Notes: a model not told the origin generated them from the sequence alone. Positions 8,396-17,984 are shown, counted from the stretch's first letter. The stretch: 64,000 nucleotides of DNA from Clostridium simiarum (GCF_018919175.1 NZ_JAHLQL010000003.1:186001-250000); one strand, 5' to 3'. Translations and numbers: made by a program.

Positions 8396-8508
8396 GAATA
8401 GTTTCCTCCCTTATTATCATAATTTTTCATTTTTTTAACTTTTGCAAAGGTTAAAACCTTTACTACAGTATATGAAGATTGAAGCTAAGAGTTCATTAAA
8501 AACTAGTG

Positions 8509-9444
8509 TTAATAATCATATTCCTCTCTCATTTTCCCTATAACACCCATTTCAGGACTATAACCTATTTCAACATCATCATGGCATATTTCTTGTGTTT
8601 TTTTATATTGTCTTTTATATTGTTTTTCACAGCTACATCCGCATTTTCCCATATTGTGTTGTTTTTCACAAGTACAATCATAGTCTTCCATCATATCTAC
8701 TTTGCAATCTGGCTCTCCAATGTATACTTGTTGATTTTGTAATAATTTAATACGTACATATACTACCATTTTTTCAGTAATGTTTCTAAAGCATTTTAAT
8801 CTACTAAAGTCTTCAGCACAACGATTATCACGATGGAAAATATCTGTTTCTAGAATTTCTGCCCATTCTAGTTCACAGAAAATTTGCTCGTAATAATTAT
8901 TAAAATGTTTCCAAGACTCTTCTTTCCTATCCTCACAGAGCATGCTCTTATCTAAAGCATTTGATTTACTTTTACAATATTCTCCTAGTATAGGCTTTTT
9001 ATCAAATTTAACTGCTGTAACACATTTAAATGGAATATTGAATGTGCTGTGTTTCACATCTCCACATATACTTGTTTCATTATCATTTCTTACTGTAGAA
9101 TATTGAATGTTCTTTTGTATATATCCAGAAATAAATACCTTATTTGTATGCGGAACTAAATGACATTGAGTAATGCATACATGCTTATCTATTGTCTTTA
9201 CATCAAACGCTTCTTCACCCAATCTAATATCAGACTCCACATCAATTTGTATCTTGCAGTCAGCTAGTACCACTGGAACCTTAACTACCATTGGTCCTGG
9301 ACGTCCAAATGGTGTATAGCATTTATTACTACATTCCCCTAAATGTTCAGATTTAACAACCCTTGAATTACAGCTCCTTGAATCGCAATTTTCAGAAGTT
9401 GCCTCAATATCAGTAGAATCATTAGTTAAACAATCTTTAAACAT
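8509..9444 (-). CDS. SPOCS/DUF3794-like protein with Cys-rich tail, probable spore-surface protein
   Basis: A 311-residue protein. Residues ~45-240 align by eye with the C-terminal part of the 4857-6566 product and with most of the 9587-10444 product: VVKVPVVL, LVPHTNKVFISGYIQKNIQY, FNIPFKCVTAVKF, IFCELEWAEILETD and EKMVVYVRIKLLQNQQVYI. The tail (~245-290) is rich in Cys/Lys (CTCEKQHNMGKCGCSCEKQ), which could cross-link. No signal peptide is present. ATG preceded by AAGGGAGATGAAGCA. The SPOCS assignment rests on motif resemblance and should be checked with a profile search. Confidence 0.6.
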   Translation of the reverse strand: MFKDCLTNDSTDIEATSENCDSRSCNSRVVKSEHLGECSNKCYTPFGRPGPMVVKVPVVLADCKIQIDVESDIRLGEEAFDVKTIDKHVCITQCHLVPHTNKVFISGYIQKNIQYSTVRNDNETSICGDVKHSTFNIPFKCVTAVKFDKKPILGEYCKSKSNALDKSMLCEDRKEESWKHFNNYYEQIFCELEWAEILETDIFHRDNRCAEDFSRLKCFRNITEKMVVYVRIKLLQNQQVYIGEPDCKVDMMEDYDCTCEKQHNMGKCGCSCEKQYKRQYKKTQEICHDDVEIGYSPEMGVIGKMREEYDY

Positions 9445-9586
9445 TGCTTCATCTCCCTTTATAATCCTTTGTATATAAAGCTTTAAGACTACTTGTAAAC
9501 CTTAAGACTTTATATCTAATAACATATTATTCTGCTAGGTATAAATTGCTACATATTATTACTTAAATATATTAAGTTCATTTCAA

Positions 9587-10444
9587 TCAACTTTCTTCCT
9601 TTCCTAATACTCCTTTTTCGTCATCAAAGCTATCTCCTATGCCCTCTTGTTTTTTGTCATTATTTCTAATATATTCGGGAATAGAATCATTGTTACAATT
9701 TTCTATAACCATTACATCTCCATCAAATTCCGGTATAAATACTTGTTGATTTTGAATCACCTTTAATCTTATAACTATGACCATTTTCTCGAGAATTTTT
9801 TTTGAGTCTTTATCCTTTTGTAGAGACTTTGTGCTATGATCCTTTTTATCTAAAATATCCGTTTCTAATATTTTTGCATATTGCAGTTCACAATAAACTG
9901 GTTCGTATAGCTTACTATAATGAATCCATGAATCTTCTTTATTATTTTTACAAAGCATATTTTCATCTAAACTGTTTAATCTTTCTTTGTAGCTTTCACC
10001 ATATAAGGGTTTTTTAAAAAACTCGATTTCTGTTACACACTTAAAAGGAAGATTAACTGTTGTATGTTCTACCTTGCTACTTATGCTCGTTTTATTAGTA
10101 CAATCATTAGCAGAAAATTGTATGTTCTTTTGCACATATCCTCCTATAAATAGTTTATTTGTATATGGAATAAGCTTACATTCAATTATAAAAACCTCTT
10201 TATCAATATTTATTAACCTTATATCCCTTTCTTCTAATTCTATTTCTGATTCCTCATTGATCTCCACTTCTACATCTGATAAAACTACTGGAATTTTAGC
10301 TATTAAAGGTCCTGTAAATCCCATAGGGATATTGCACTTACTTTGGCATGTGCTTAAAGTTACTGAGTCTAGTACTTTTGAATCGCATCTTTCTTTACAT
10401 TGAGGATTTTTCTTGTTATTACTTATAATGTCTACTTGCTCCAT
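9587..10444 (-). CDS. SPOCS/DUF3794-like protein, probable spore-surface protein
   Basis: A 285-residue protein, the closest relative in the window of the 8509-9444 product: CNIPMGFTGPLIAKIPVVL, LIPYTNKLFIGGYVQKNIQF, VNLPFKCVTEIEF, VYCELQYAKILETDI and EKMVIVIRLKVIQNQQVFI. It has an acidic C-terminus rather than a Cys-rich tail. The N-terminus has a Cys cluster (CKERCDS..CQSKC) also seen in its paralogue (SRSCNSR..CSNKC). It follows AAGGGGGAAGATAT-ATG. The 140-bp gap to the next gene and the lack of an intervening terminator leave co-transcription with 8509-9444 open. Confidence 0.6.
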   Translation of the reverse strand: MEQVDIISNNKKNPQCKERCDSKVLDSVTLSTCQSKCNIPMGFTGPLIAKIPVVLSDVEVEINEESEIELEERDIRLINIDKEVFIIECKLIPYTNKLFIGGYVQKNIQFSANDCTNKTSISSKVEHTTVNLPFKCVTEIEFFKKPLYGESYKERLNSLDENMLCKNNKEDSWIHYSKLYEPVYCELQYAKILETDILDKKDHSTKSLQKDKDSKKILEKMVIVIRLKVIQNQQVFIPEFDGDVMVIENCNNDSIPEYIRNNDKKQEGIGDSFDDEKGVLGKEES

Positions 10445-10536
10445 ATATCTTCCCCCTTATTATTTATAAAATATTATGTAATACCATATTATTCATAATG
10501 ATTGGAAGTGGCACTTATAGTAATCTCTTATAAAAC

Positions 10537-10570
10537 AAAAAAAGAACTACATTTTCTGTAGTTCTTTTTT
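10537..10570 (-). terminator. terminator of the MarR/ABC exporter operon
   Basis: AAAGAACTACA / TGTAGTTCTTT stem flanked by A- and T-runs on both sides, ~70 bp after the stop of the 10638-12638 gene. Confidence 0.85.
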
Positions 10571-10637
10571 AAATTTATTATTTATTTTTAATACTTATTA
10601 TAGTTTCTAGATTTCATCTAAAATAAAATTATCTTGA

Positions 10638-12638
10638 TTACATTGCCTTGTTTTCTAGGCTTACTCCTTTAAACTGACTATTATAAAGTTCTCCATAAAA
10701 TCCTGCTTTAGCCAAAAGCTCTTCGTGATTTCCCTTTTCAATAATACTTCCATCCTTCATAACCAGTATTAAATCTGCATCACGAATTGTTGATAGTCTA
10801 TGAGCTATAACAAAGCTTGTTCTACCTTTCATAAGTTCTGTCATAGCCTTTTGTATATAAATCTCTGTTCTAGTATCCACACTGCTTGTAGCTTCATCAA
10901 GGATTAATATAGATGGATCTGCTAATATTGCTCTAGCAATAGTTAATAGTTGCTTTTGACCTTGAGATATATTAGAAGCTTCCTCATTAAGAACTGTATC
11001 ATACCCTTCTGGAAGAGTTCTAATAAAGTGATCCGCATGAGCTGCTTTTGCTGCATTAATAATATCTTCTTCTGTAGCTTCAGAGCGTCCATAACCTATA
11101 TTTTCTCTTATAGTACCATTAAAAAGCCATGTATCTTGGAGCACCATACCGAAAATGCTTCTTAAATCTCCACGTTTTAAATCCCTTATATCAACACCGT
11201 CTACAGTAATTTTTCCTTCATTTATCTCATAAAAACGCATAAGTAAATTTACAAGAGTAGTCTTACCTGCACCTGTAGGTCCCACAATAGCAATGGTTTG
11301 ACCTTTTTTCACATCTATATTCATATCTTCTATAAGAGTAACCCCTTCTTTGTATCCAAACTTAACATTTTCAAATTTAACTTCACCCTTAGGAAACTCT
11401 ATAATTTCTGAGCCACTAGCATCTGGAATTTCTTCAACTTCATCTAAAAGCTCAAAAACACGTTCTGCTGCTGCTACAGTAGACTGTAGAATATTAACTA
11501 TATTGGCTGTTTGAACTATTGGCTGACCAAACTGTCTTGAATATTGTATAAACGCTTGAATGTCACCCAGCTCTATCTTCTTTTTAGTTACAAATATGCC
11601 TCCAACAACACACACAAGAACATATCCTATATTGTTTATAAAATTCATTAAAGGCATAATTATACCAGAAATAAATTGTGCCTTCCAACCTACATTGTAT
11701 AACTTTTCATTTATTTCATTAAATTCTTTTATAGACTTTTCTTCGTGACCAAAGGCTTTTACTATTTTATGACCAGTATACATTTCCTCTACATGACCAT
11801 TAAGCTCTCCAAGAGTCTTTTGTTGCTTAGCAAAGTAACTTTGTGAGCGTTTTGCTATGGTTGTCGTTACCAGCACGGAAAGTGGTAGAGTTACTATTGT
11901 TACAAGAGTTAATACTGGACTTATAGTAAGCATCATAACTATAACACCTATAATGGTAACCACTGAAGTAATAAGCTGTGTTAAACTCTGTTGAAGAGTA
12001 CTAGAAACTGTGTCTATATCATTAGTGACACGGCTTAATATTTCCCCATGAGTATGGGCATCAAAAAACTTAAGTGGTAGACGAGAAAGTTTTTCATGAG
12101 CTTCCTTACGCATGTCAAAAACGGTCTTCTGTGCAACCCCTGCCATAATATATTGCTGAATATAACTAAAAACAGCACTAATAGCATAAAGACATATTAA
12201 AATTAAAATTATACTTCCGATATAATTAAAATCTATTTTGCCACCATTTAAATTCATTATTTCAGATATTTTACTATTAACCACATCTAACCCATTTGTA
12301 ACTTCCTTTGTAGCTGTGGCTGGATTAGATGCCAGTTTATTTAAGTTATCTAATTGTGGCAATAATTTTCCGAGAGCCATTTTACTCATAATACCCTCAA
12401 ACAACTTAGTAGTAGCCTTCCCCATAATCTTTGGACTTACAATACTAAAAACCGTACTTAAAATAGCAAATAAGAACACCACTACAATACTTAATCTTCG
12501 AGGTCTTAAATAGATCATAAGCCTTCTTATAGTTCCCTTAAAGTCTTTTGCTTTTTCTACAGGTCTCACCATTGCAGGGCCATGTCCCATAGGGCCTTTT
12601 CGTTCTCCTCTGGATTTATGCTCTTTATTTTCACTCAT
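10638..12638 (-). CDS. heterodimeric ABC exporter subunit, catalytic Walker B, degenerate signature
   Basis: A 666-residue half-transporter. The N-terminal TM domain is preceded by a ~45-residue hydrophilic leader, and there is a long insertion (residues ~90-135, KMALGKLLPQLDNLNKLAS onward) in the first extracellular loop. The nucleotide-binding domain has Walker A GPTGAGKTT, Walker B ILILDEATS with the catalytic Glu, and a non-canonical signature ISQGQ. Its partner (12635-14362) has the opposite pattern, so the pair forms one active and one degenerate ATP site, as in LmrCD/BmrCD-type multidrug exporters. The start overlaps the partner's stop by four bases (ATGA). Substrate is not predictable. 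Confidence 0.9.
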   Translation of the reverse strand: MSENKEHKSRGERKGPMGHGPAMVRPVEKAKDFKGTIRRLMIYLRPRRLSIVVVFLFAILSTVFSIVSPKIMGKATTKLFEGIMSKMALGKLLPQLDNLNKLASNPATATKEVTNGLDVVNSKISEIMNLNGGKIDFNYIGSIILILICLYAISAVFSYIQQYIMAGVAQKTVFDMRKEAHEKLSRLPLKFFDAHTHGEILSRVTNDIDTVSSTLQQSLTQLITSVVTIIGVIVMMLTISPVLTLVTIVTLPLSVLVTTTIAKRSQSYFAKQQKTLGELNGHVEEMYTGHKIVKAFGHEEKSIKEFNEINEKLYNVGWKAQFISGIIMPLMNFINNIGYVLVCVVGGIFVTKKKIELGDIQAFIQYSRQFGQPIVQTANIVNILQSTVAAAERVFELLDEVEEIPDASGSEIIEFPKGEVKFENVKFGYKEGVTLIEDMNIDVKKGQTIAIVGPTGAGKTTLVNLLMRFYEINEGKITVDGVDIRDLKRGDLRSIFGMVLQDTWLFNGTIRENIGYGRSEATEEDIINAAKAAHADHFIRTLPEGYDTVLNEEASNISQGQKQLLTIARAILADPSILILDEATSSVDTRTEIYIQKAMTELMKGRTSFVIAHRLSTIRDADLILVMKDGSIIEKGNHEELLAKAGFYGELYNSQFKGVSLENKAM

Positions 12639-14362
12639 GCTATCTCCTCCTCTGAAAGTTGCGAAGATACAATTTCACGGTATACATCACAATTAGTTAA
12701 AAGCTCTTTATGAGTACCCATTCCTACAATTTTCCCCTCATCTAAAACTATAATTCTGTCTGCATCCATAACAGTACTTACTCTTTGTGCAACGATAATT
12801 ACTGTAGAATCCTTAGTTTCCTTTTTAAGAGCTGCCCTAAGCTTTGCATCTGTTTTAAAGTCAAGAGCTGAGAAGCTATCATCAAAAACATATATTTCAG
12901 GATTTCTAACTAAAGCACGAGCAATAGATAGGCGTTGCTTTTGTCCACCAGAAACATTAGTACCTCCCTGAGCTATAACTGAATCAAAGCCATCTTTCAT
13001 GTTAGATATAAACTCTATAGCCTGAGCCGTTTCTAAAGCTTTCTTAACTTCTTCCTCTGTGGCATCTTCCTTACCGTATCTTATATTATCTGTAATAGTT
13101 CCAGTAAATAATACTGCCTTTTGAGGAACAAATCCTATTTTAGACCTAAGACTTTCCTGGGATATTTCACGAATATCCACTCCATTAACTAAAATACTTC
13201 CACTATCAATATCATAAAACCTTGGTATAAGGCTTATAAGTGTAGACTTACCTGAACCAGTACCGCCAATGATAGCTGTTGTCTCACCAGGCTTTGCACT
13301 AAAGGAAATATCATCTATGACAGGATTGGCTGCCCCAGGATAGCTAAACTTAACATTTTTAAATTCAACATAGCCTCTTTTATCATCAGCCTTTTTAATT
13401 TCTTTAGCATCATTAATTTCCGGAACTATATCAAGTACTTCATTAATTCTTACTGCTGACACTGAAGCACGTGGTATCATGATAAACATCATAGAAACCA
13501 TAATTAAAGAGAACATTATTTGCATAACATACTGTATAAACGCCATTAGATCTCCTACTTGCATACTTCCAACATCAATTCGCTTCCCACCAAACCAAAT
13601 AATTGCAATAGTTGTAAGATTCATAACTAGCATCATTAAAGGCATTAAAATAGCCATTGTTTTATTTACCTTGATGGCAGTACTAGTAAGGTCATAGTTT
13701 GCATCATTAAAGCGTTTCTTCTCATGGTCAATACGGTTAAAAGCACGTATTACCCTAATGCCAGTAAGATTCTCACGTAATACTAAATTTAATTTATCTA
13801 GTTTTGTTTGCATAGCTTTAAAAAGTGGCAAACCTTTTTTTGCTACAATAGAAATAGTAGCAACCAATATAGGCAGAACCACTACAATAATTAGTGAAAG
13901 CTCCTTATCCCTTGAAACTGCCATTATAATTCCACCTATGCACATCATAGGAGCACTTATCATCATGCGCATAATAATAACAAGCACTTGCTGAACTTGA
14001 GTAATATCATTTGTAGTTCTTGTAATAAGAGAGGATGTCCCTACTTTCTCAAACTCCTCAAGAGAAAAACCCTCAGCTTTCGTAAAGATCTTTTTACGAA
14101 GATCTCTACCAAATCCTGTTGCAACCTTTGAAGATAAAAGATTAGCAGTAACAGTACATATAGCACCTCCAGCAGCAACTAACAGCATTAATCCACCTAT
14201 TTTAAAAATATAATTAGTATCTCCATTTACGATCCCATTATTAACAATATCAGACATCAAAGTTGGTAGATATAGCTCTGAAAGGGATTGAAAAAATACT
14301 AATATCAAAACTATTGCTATGGATGTAGCAAAAGGCTTTAAGTTTTTGAATAACTTAAACAT
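12635..14362 (-). CDS. heterodimeric ABC exporter subunit, degenerate Walker B, canonical signature
   Basis: A 575-residue half-transporter with six TM helices (residues ~15-310) and a C-terminal ATPase domain. Walker A is GGTGSGKST, the signature VSGGQKQR, and Walker B ends FDDSFSALD, with Asp in place of the catalytic Glu. It therefore supplies the good signature and the poor Walker B to the heterodimer with the 10638-12638 product. ATG follows GGAGATGATTATTT. It is the middle gene of a marR-ABC-ABC operon, 48 bp after marR. Drug or peptide export is the family role; the actual substrate is unknown. Confidence 0.9.
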   Translation of the reverse strand: MFKLFKNLKPFATSIAIVLILVFFQSLSELYLPTLMSDIVNNGIVNGDTNYIFKIGGLMLLVAAGGAICTVTANLLSSKVATGFGRDLRKKIFTKAEGFSLEEFEKVGTSSLITRTTNDITQVQQVLVIIMRMMISAPMMCIGGIIMAVSRDKELSLIIVVVLPILVATISIVAKKGLPLFKAMQTKLDKLNLVLRENLTGIRVIRAFNRIDHEKKRFNDANYDLTSTAIKVNKTMAILMPLMMLVMNLTTIAIIWFGGKRIDVGSMQVGDLMAFIQYVMQIMFSLIMVSMMFIMIPRASVSAVRINEVLDIVPEINDAKEIKKADDKRGYVEFKNVKFSYPGAANPVIDDISFSAKPGETTAIIGGTGSGKSTLISLIPRFYDIDSGSILVNGVDIREISQESLRSKIGFVPQKAVLFTGTITDNIRYGKEDATEEEVKKALETAQAIEFISNMKDGFDSVIAQGGTNVSGGQKQRLSIARALVRNPEIYVFDDSFSALDFKTDAKLRAALKKETKDSTVIIVAQRVSTVMDADRIIVLDEGKIVGMGTHKELLTNCDVYREIVSSQLSEEEIA

Positions 14363-14410
14363 AAATAATCATCTCCAGTCATCTAAAGTCTCTAATATTT
14401 CTATAGCTTA

Positions 14411-14863
14411 TTAAACATCTAACTTGTTATCACAAACCTCCATAAGGTTATCTCTCATTTGCATTAATAATCTTCGGAGTAAAACTTGTTCTTCCTGTGT
14501 AAAATTCCCAAAACATTCTTCTTCTATAATCTTCATAATATCCTGTAACTGTTCCCAGGCTTTTCTTCCCTTCTCAGTTATGTATACTCTAGATATCCTC
14601 TGATCTTCTGGATCTTGACGACGCTCCACTAACTCTGCTTTCTCCATCCTTTTAAGCATCATAGTAATAGTTGCAGGCTTAATTTTAAGTTTTTCAGCTA
14701 ATTCCTTTTGACTTTGACCATCCATTTTATGTAACACCATAAGCATAGGTGGTTGTCCTGGATACATTCCTATTTCATCCAATAACATATGAGTGCGATG
14801 ATAATGAAATCTCAAAACTTGATGAAATACATGATATAGCGAATCAGATTCAAAAAAACTCAT
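14411..14863 (-). CDS. MarR-family transcriptional regulator of the ABC exporter operon
   Basis: A 150-residue winged-helix protein with the MarR core LKIKPATITMMLKRMEKAELVERRQDPEDQRISRVYITEKG, read in parts: recognition helix ~residues 60-78 and the D-x-R wing (DPEDQR) ~88-93. It is first gene of the operon with the two ABC subunits, so it probably represses its own operon and is relieved by an effector, perhaps the exported compound. ATG is preceded by AGGAGGAATATAA. A perfect 12-bp palindrome 20 bp upstream is a likely operator. Confidence 0.9.
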   Translation of the reverse strand: MSFFESDSLYHVFHQVLRFHYHRTHMLLDEIGMYPGQPPMLMVLHKMDGQSQKELAEKLKIKPATITMMLKRMEKAELVERRQDPEDQRISRVYITEKGRKAWEQLQDIMKIIEEECFGNFTQEEQVLLRRLLMQMRDNLMEVCDNKLDV

Positions 14864-14882
14864 TTATATTCCTCCTAATTAA

Positions 14883-14894
14883 TTAGTCGACTAA
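14883..14894. promoter_or_regulatory. candidate MarR operator
   Basis: Perfect palindrome TTAGTCGACTAA located 20-31 bp upstream of the marR start codon, where the promoter or leader should lie. MarR proteins bind such inverted repeats. Confidence 0.5.
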
Positions 14895-15162
14895 GTATAT
14901 TAAAAATAATATCATCTTACTGTTTACCCGTCAACATATTTAATAAAAATATTTTTTAAGTATTTGTAAATACTAAATCTATCTTGCTAAATCATGGTAT
15001 AATGGTTATTTAGTGTGGTTCTTGCATTATCTTATACTGTAAATTTTAAATATAAACTCATACCCTGTTTACCATAAAGCTCTTATATATTAATGTTTTA
15101 AAAATTTAATAGTATTTATTTAAATCAAAATATTACTTAGTCTGCTAATTATAAAAAGCATA
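14895..15162. other. intergenic stretch without recognised features
   Basis: AT-rich spacer between marR and the rnz terminator. Apart from presumed promoter sequence for marR near its left end I see no open frame with a ribosome-binding site and no clear structured RNA. Confidence 0.4.
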
Positions 15163-15190
15163 AGATTCACGGTTCTAAAACCATGAATCT
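15163..15190 (-). terminator. terminator of rnz
   Basis: Twelve-bp stem (AGATTCACGGTT with AACCATGAATCT, one mismatch) just after the rnz stop; a T-rich tract follows on the minus strand some bases later. Confidence 0.7.
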
Positions 15191-15196
15191 CTCTTA

Positions 15197-16114
15197 CTAT
15201 TCTCTAAAGGCTAAGGTTTTAACAAGTCTATCCTGACCTATTATGCTGTTAGGAAAAATGTCTATTATATTATTTTTGTATATTTCAGGATCTGTCATAG
15301 CTGGACTGAAATGGGTAAGTAAAAGTTCCTGAACCCTACCTTTATTAGCTAGTTCTGCTGCTTCTCTAAATGTCATATGTTTATTTTTTATAGCTTTGTC
15401 TAAATCACAATCATCTCCATATGTGCCTTCACATACAAATAAATCACTAGTTTTTATAAAACCTGGTATTTTATCTACTGGCCTTGTATCTGTTATATAA
15501 CTTATTTTTATTCCTTTTCTTTCATTTCCTAATACCATAGAAGGTTCATATGTCTTTCCTTCATGTACTATTACATCACCCTTTTGAAGCCTATTCCAAA
15601 AAACTTTAGGTACTCCATTAATAATTGCTTTTTCCATATCAAACTTAGGACTTCTATTTATATAGAAGCTATATCCTATACAAGGCCATGAATGATCAAG
15701 CTCTAATGTTGAAAGCACTATATCTCCATTTATTAAAGAAATGGCTTTCTTAGGGTTCTCTATTATATTTATATCATAAGGAAGATAAGGAACTATAACC
15801 CTAAGACCTCTTATTATCTTCTCTATACCCTCAGGCCCTATTAATGTCAAAGGTTCAGTTCTTCCACTATTACCTATAGTTGCAAGAAGTCCCGGTAACC
15901 CCACTATATGATCGCCATGTCCATGAGTTATGCATATAACATCAATGGATTTAAATCCCCATCCCAGAATTCTCATAGATACTTGAGTACCCTCACCACA
16001 ATCTACAAGTATTTTTCTACCTTTATAATTTATAAGAAGGGCAGATAAAAACCTATTTGGCATAGGCATTCCCCCTCCTGATCCTAATAAAGCTATATCA
16101 ACTATTGAAATCAC
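15197..16114 (-). CDS. rnz: ribonuclease Z (tRNA 3' endonuclease)
   Basis: A ~302-305-residue metallo-beta-lactamase-fold protein. It has the zinc-binding motif [11 protein letters not shown] (HxHxDH), the N-terminal [20 protein letters not shown] and [11 protein letters not shown] signatures, and C-terminal [11 protein letters not shown]. RNase Z removes the 3' trailer of tRNA precursors lacking encoded CCA. The start is odd. The only standard codon in frame is a GTG at 16112-16114, overlapping the ribosome-binding site AAGGGAG. The codon at ideal spacing (eight bases) is ATA at 16103-16105, where relatives have ATG followed by VDIALLG. I list the GTG start but consider ATA plausible. Confidence 0.9.
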   Translation of the reverse strand: MISIVDIALLGSGGGMPMPNRFLSALLINYKGRKILVDCGEGTQVSMRILGWGFKSIDVICITHGHGDHIVGLPGLLATIGNSGRTEPLTLIGPEGIEKIIRGLRVIVPYLPYDINIIENPKKAISLINGDIVLSTLELDHSWPCIGYSFYINRSPKFDMEKAIINGVPKVFWNRLQKGDVIVHEGKTYEPSMVLGNERKGIKISYITDTRPVDKIPGFIKTSDLFVCEGTYGDDCDLDKAIKNKHMTFREAAELANKGRVQELLLTHFSPAMTDPEIYKNNIIDIFPNSIIGQDRLVKTLAFRE

Positions 16115-16377
16115 TCCCTTGACTTTTAATTTATAGGATGAATACCAGGTCTAATAGTTTTTATAGAAAACTTATTTCCATATTTTTTACTTACAATACT
16201 TATAGTATTATCTCTTTTTTTATTACCATTCTATTTTATCCAATGACTAAATACTCTTTACTCTATCTTCTTCAAAATGAAGTAAAGAGTAGACTATAAA
16301 GGAGATTCACACAAAATCAACACTCCCTGAGTATATATGTAGTAGTACTTTATTAATGAGGAAAGGATATAAAATAT

Positions 16378-17031
16378 ATGATAAACTATGGATTTTATAA
16401 TTCAAACCCAACATGGCAAAATCATGGTACCATGAAGATTAATGGAGTAGGAATGTTAAAGGTAGAGCCTAACATGGCTATCATAAGATTAGGTGTCATT
16501 ACAGAAAACATTAGTTTAGAGGAGGCTCAAAGAGAAAACACATTAAAATCCACTTCTGTAATAAACCAATTATATCAAATGGGGATTCCTAAAAATCAGA
16601 TTCAAACAGCATCTTACAATATTGAACCTCAATACGATTTTGTAGAAGGTAAACAAGTATTTAGAGGTTACAAAGTTACAAATATTCTATCTGTAACCAT
16701 GAAAGATCTAAGCAGAATAGGGGAAGTAATTGATAGTGCTACCTCAAGCGGTGCCAATAGTGTATCTAACATAGTGTTTGATCTAGAAGATCCTTCTATA
16801 TACTACAATCAAGCTCTAAATCTAGCTATAAGAAATGCTGTAATAAAAGCACTAGAAGTTGGTAATAAACTAGGGGTAAATGTAAATGAAATTCCCTGTA
16901 AAATTATAGAAGAAAGTTACTCAAAAGCTGTACCACAAGCTTCTATGTTACAACTTACCGCAGCTACTACTCCAATACTTCCTGGAGAGATAAGTATTAA
17001 TGCAAAAATAGAAGCTATTTTTAATTATTAA
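16378..17031 (+). CDS. SIMPL-domain (DUF541) protein
   Basis: A 217-residue protein. It has the SIMPL/DUF541 pattern: MKINGVGMLKVEPNMAIIRLGV near the start, NQIQTASYNIEPQYDF, YKVTNILSVTMKDLSRIGEVID, and a C-terminal AAATTPILPGEI-type segment. No signal peptide is obvious, unlike many periplasmic Gram-negative members. The family is linked to oxidative-stress tolerance and envelope functions but has no known enzymatic activity. The ATG follows GAGGAAAGG. A perfect terminator separates it from the convergent YitT-type gene. Confidence 0.85.
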   Translation: MINYGFYNSNPTWQNHGTMKINGVGMLKVEPNMAIIRLGVITENISLEEAQRENTLKSTSVINQLYQMGIPKNQIQTASYNIEPQYDFVEGKQVFRGYKVTNILSVTMKDLSRIGEVIDSATSSGANSVSNIVFDLEDPSIYYNQALNLAIRNAVIKALEVGNKLGVNVNEIPCKIIEESYSKAVPQASMLQLTAATTPILPGEISINAKIEAIFNY

Positions 17032-17075
17032 TTTTTTTAATAATTAAAGCATCTAATTTCCATCTTTAAGATAAT

Positions 17076-17105
17076 AAAGGAGAAAAGCCTACGCTTTTCT
17101 CCTTT
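17076..17105. terminator. bidirectional intrinsic terminator
   Basis: A perfect 13-bp stem AAAGGAGAAAAGC / GCTTTTCTCCTTT with a four-base loop lies between convergent genes and serves both. Confidence 0.9.
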
Positions 17106-17123
17106 ATATTAAAAACTATTAAT

Positions 17124-17984
17124 TTAAACAGCAGATTTTAAAAATCCGTTTCCTTGAACATCTACAGCCTCTGAAACAGATATTAAAGCTGTTTCATCTA
17201 TTTCTTCTATTAATTTTTTCACTTTATTTAGTTCATTTTCTCCAACAACACAATAAATTATCTTTCTTTTTACTCCAGTATAAGCACCTTCTCCATAAAG
17301 GAAGGTAGTGCCTCTACCTATCTTGTTTATTATAACCTTTGATACTTCCTCTTCCTTTGAGGTTATTATTATTAGAATTTTTTTCTTGTTAAAACTGTTA
17401 AGTACCTTGTCTATAACCACAGACTTTATATACATTAATACTACTGTGTATAATGTTAGTTGTAAGTTTGTAATAAAGATTCCAAGCATGGCAATTATCC
17501 CATTTAAAGCAAAATATAAGGTTGACATCTTTGTCCCATTTCTTCTTCTGAGAATAATAGCTACAATATCTGTTCCACCCTGGGAGGCCCCCTCTTTAAA
17601 AATAAGCCCCATTCCAACCCCACTCAGAACTGCTCCCATCAAAGTTGAAAGCACAATATCATCTAACTTTAAAAAGCCTACTATGTCCTTAGTTAAAACT
17701 AGAAAAAGAGACATGGACATCATTCCAATAAAACTTAGAAATACAAACTCTTTATTTACCAGTTTATATCCTATTATAAATACTGGTATATTAATAATAA
17801 AAACCCAGTATCCTGATGGTATACTTGAAATATATTGAAGGATAAGTGCAATTCCAGCTACACCTCCACTTAAAAGTTTGTGTGGTATTATAAATGCATT
17901 AATTGCAATAGAATAAAGGAAACTCCCTATTAAAATTTTTACTATTTTACTATACAAGTCACTTTCTTTTTCTTTTTTAACCAT
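17124..17984 (-). CDS. YitT/DUF161 family membrane protein with DUF2179 domain
   Basis: A 286-residue protein. It has about five to six membrane segments (residues ~15-190), with the conserved KLLSGGVAGIALIL and FKEGASQGGTDIVAIIL motifs of the YitT family. These are followed by a soluble DUF2179 domain (~205-280, KIGRGTTFLYGEGAYTG and YCVVGENELNKVKKLI). The biochemical function is unknown; a transport role is often assumed. The ATG follows GGGAGAGTATTTAA. Upstream, beyond a 25-codon frame, is a cobalamin riboswitch on the same strand. That makes a cobalt/cobalamin-related role possible but unproven. Confidence 0.88.
   Translation of the reverse strand: MVKKEKESDLYSKIVKILIGSFLYSIAINAFIIPHKLLSGGVAGIALILQYISSIPSGYWVFIINIPVFIIGYKLVNKEFVFLSFIGMMSMSLFLVLTKDIVGFLKLDDIVLSTLMGAVLSGVGMGLIFKEGASQGGTDIVAIILRRRNGTKMSTLYFALNGIIAMLGIFITNLQLTLYTVVLMYIKSVVIDKVLNSFNKKKILIIITSKEEEVSKVIINKIGRGTTFLYGEGAYTGVKRKIIYCVVGENELNKVKKLIEEIDETALISVSEAVDVQGNGFLKSAV

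Noticed and set aside
17308..17838. 176-codon plus-strand frame opposite the YitT-family gene
   Set aside because: Hydrophobic character mirrors the membrane gene on the other strand; no ribosome-binding site or family resemblance.
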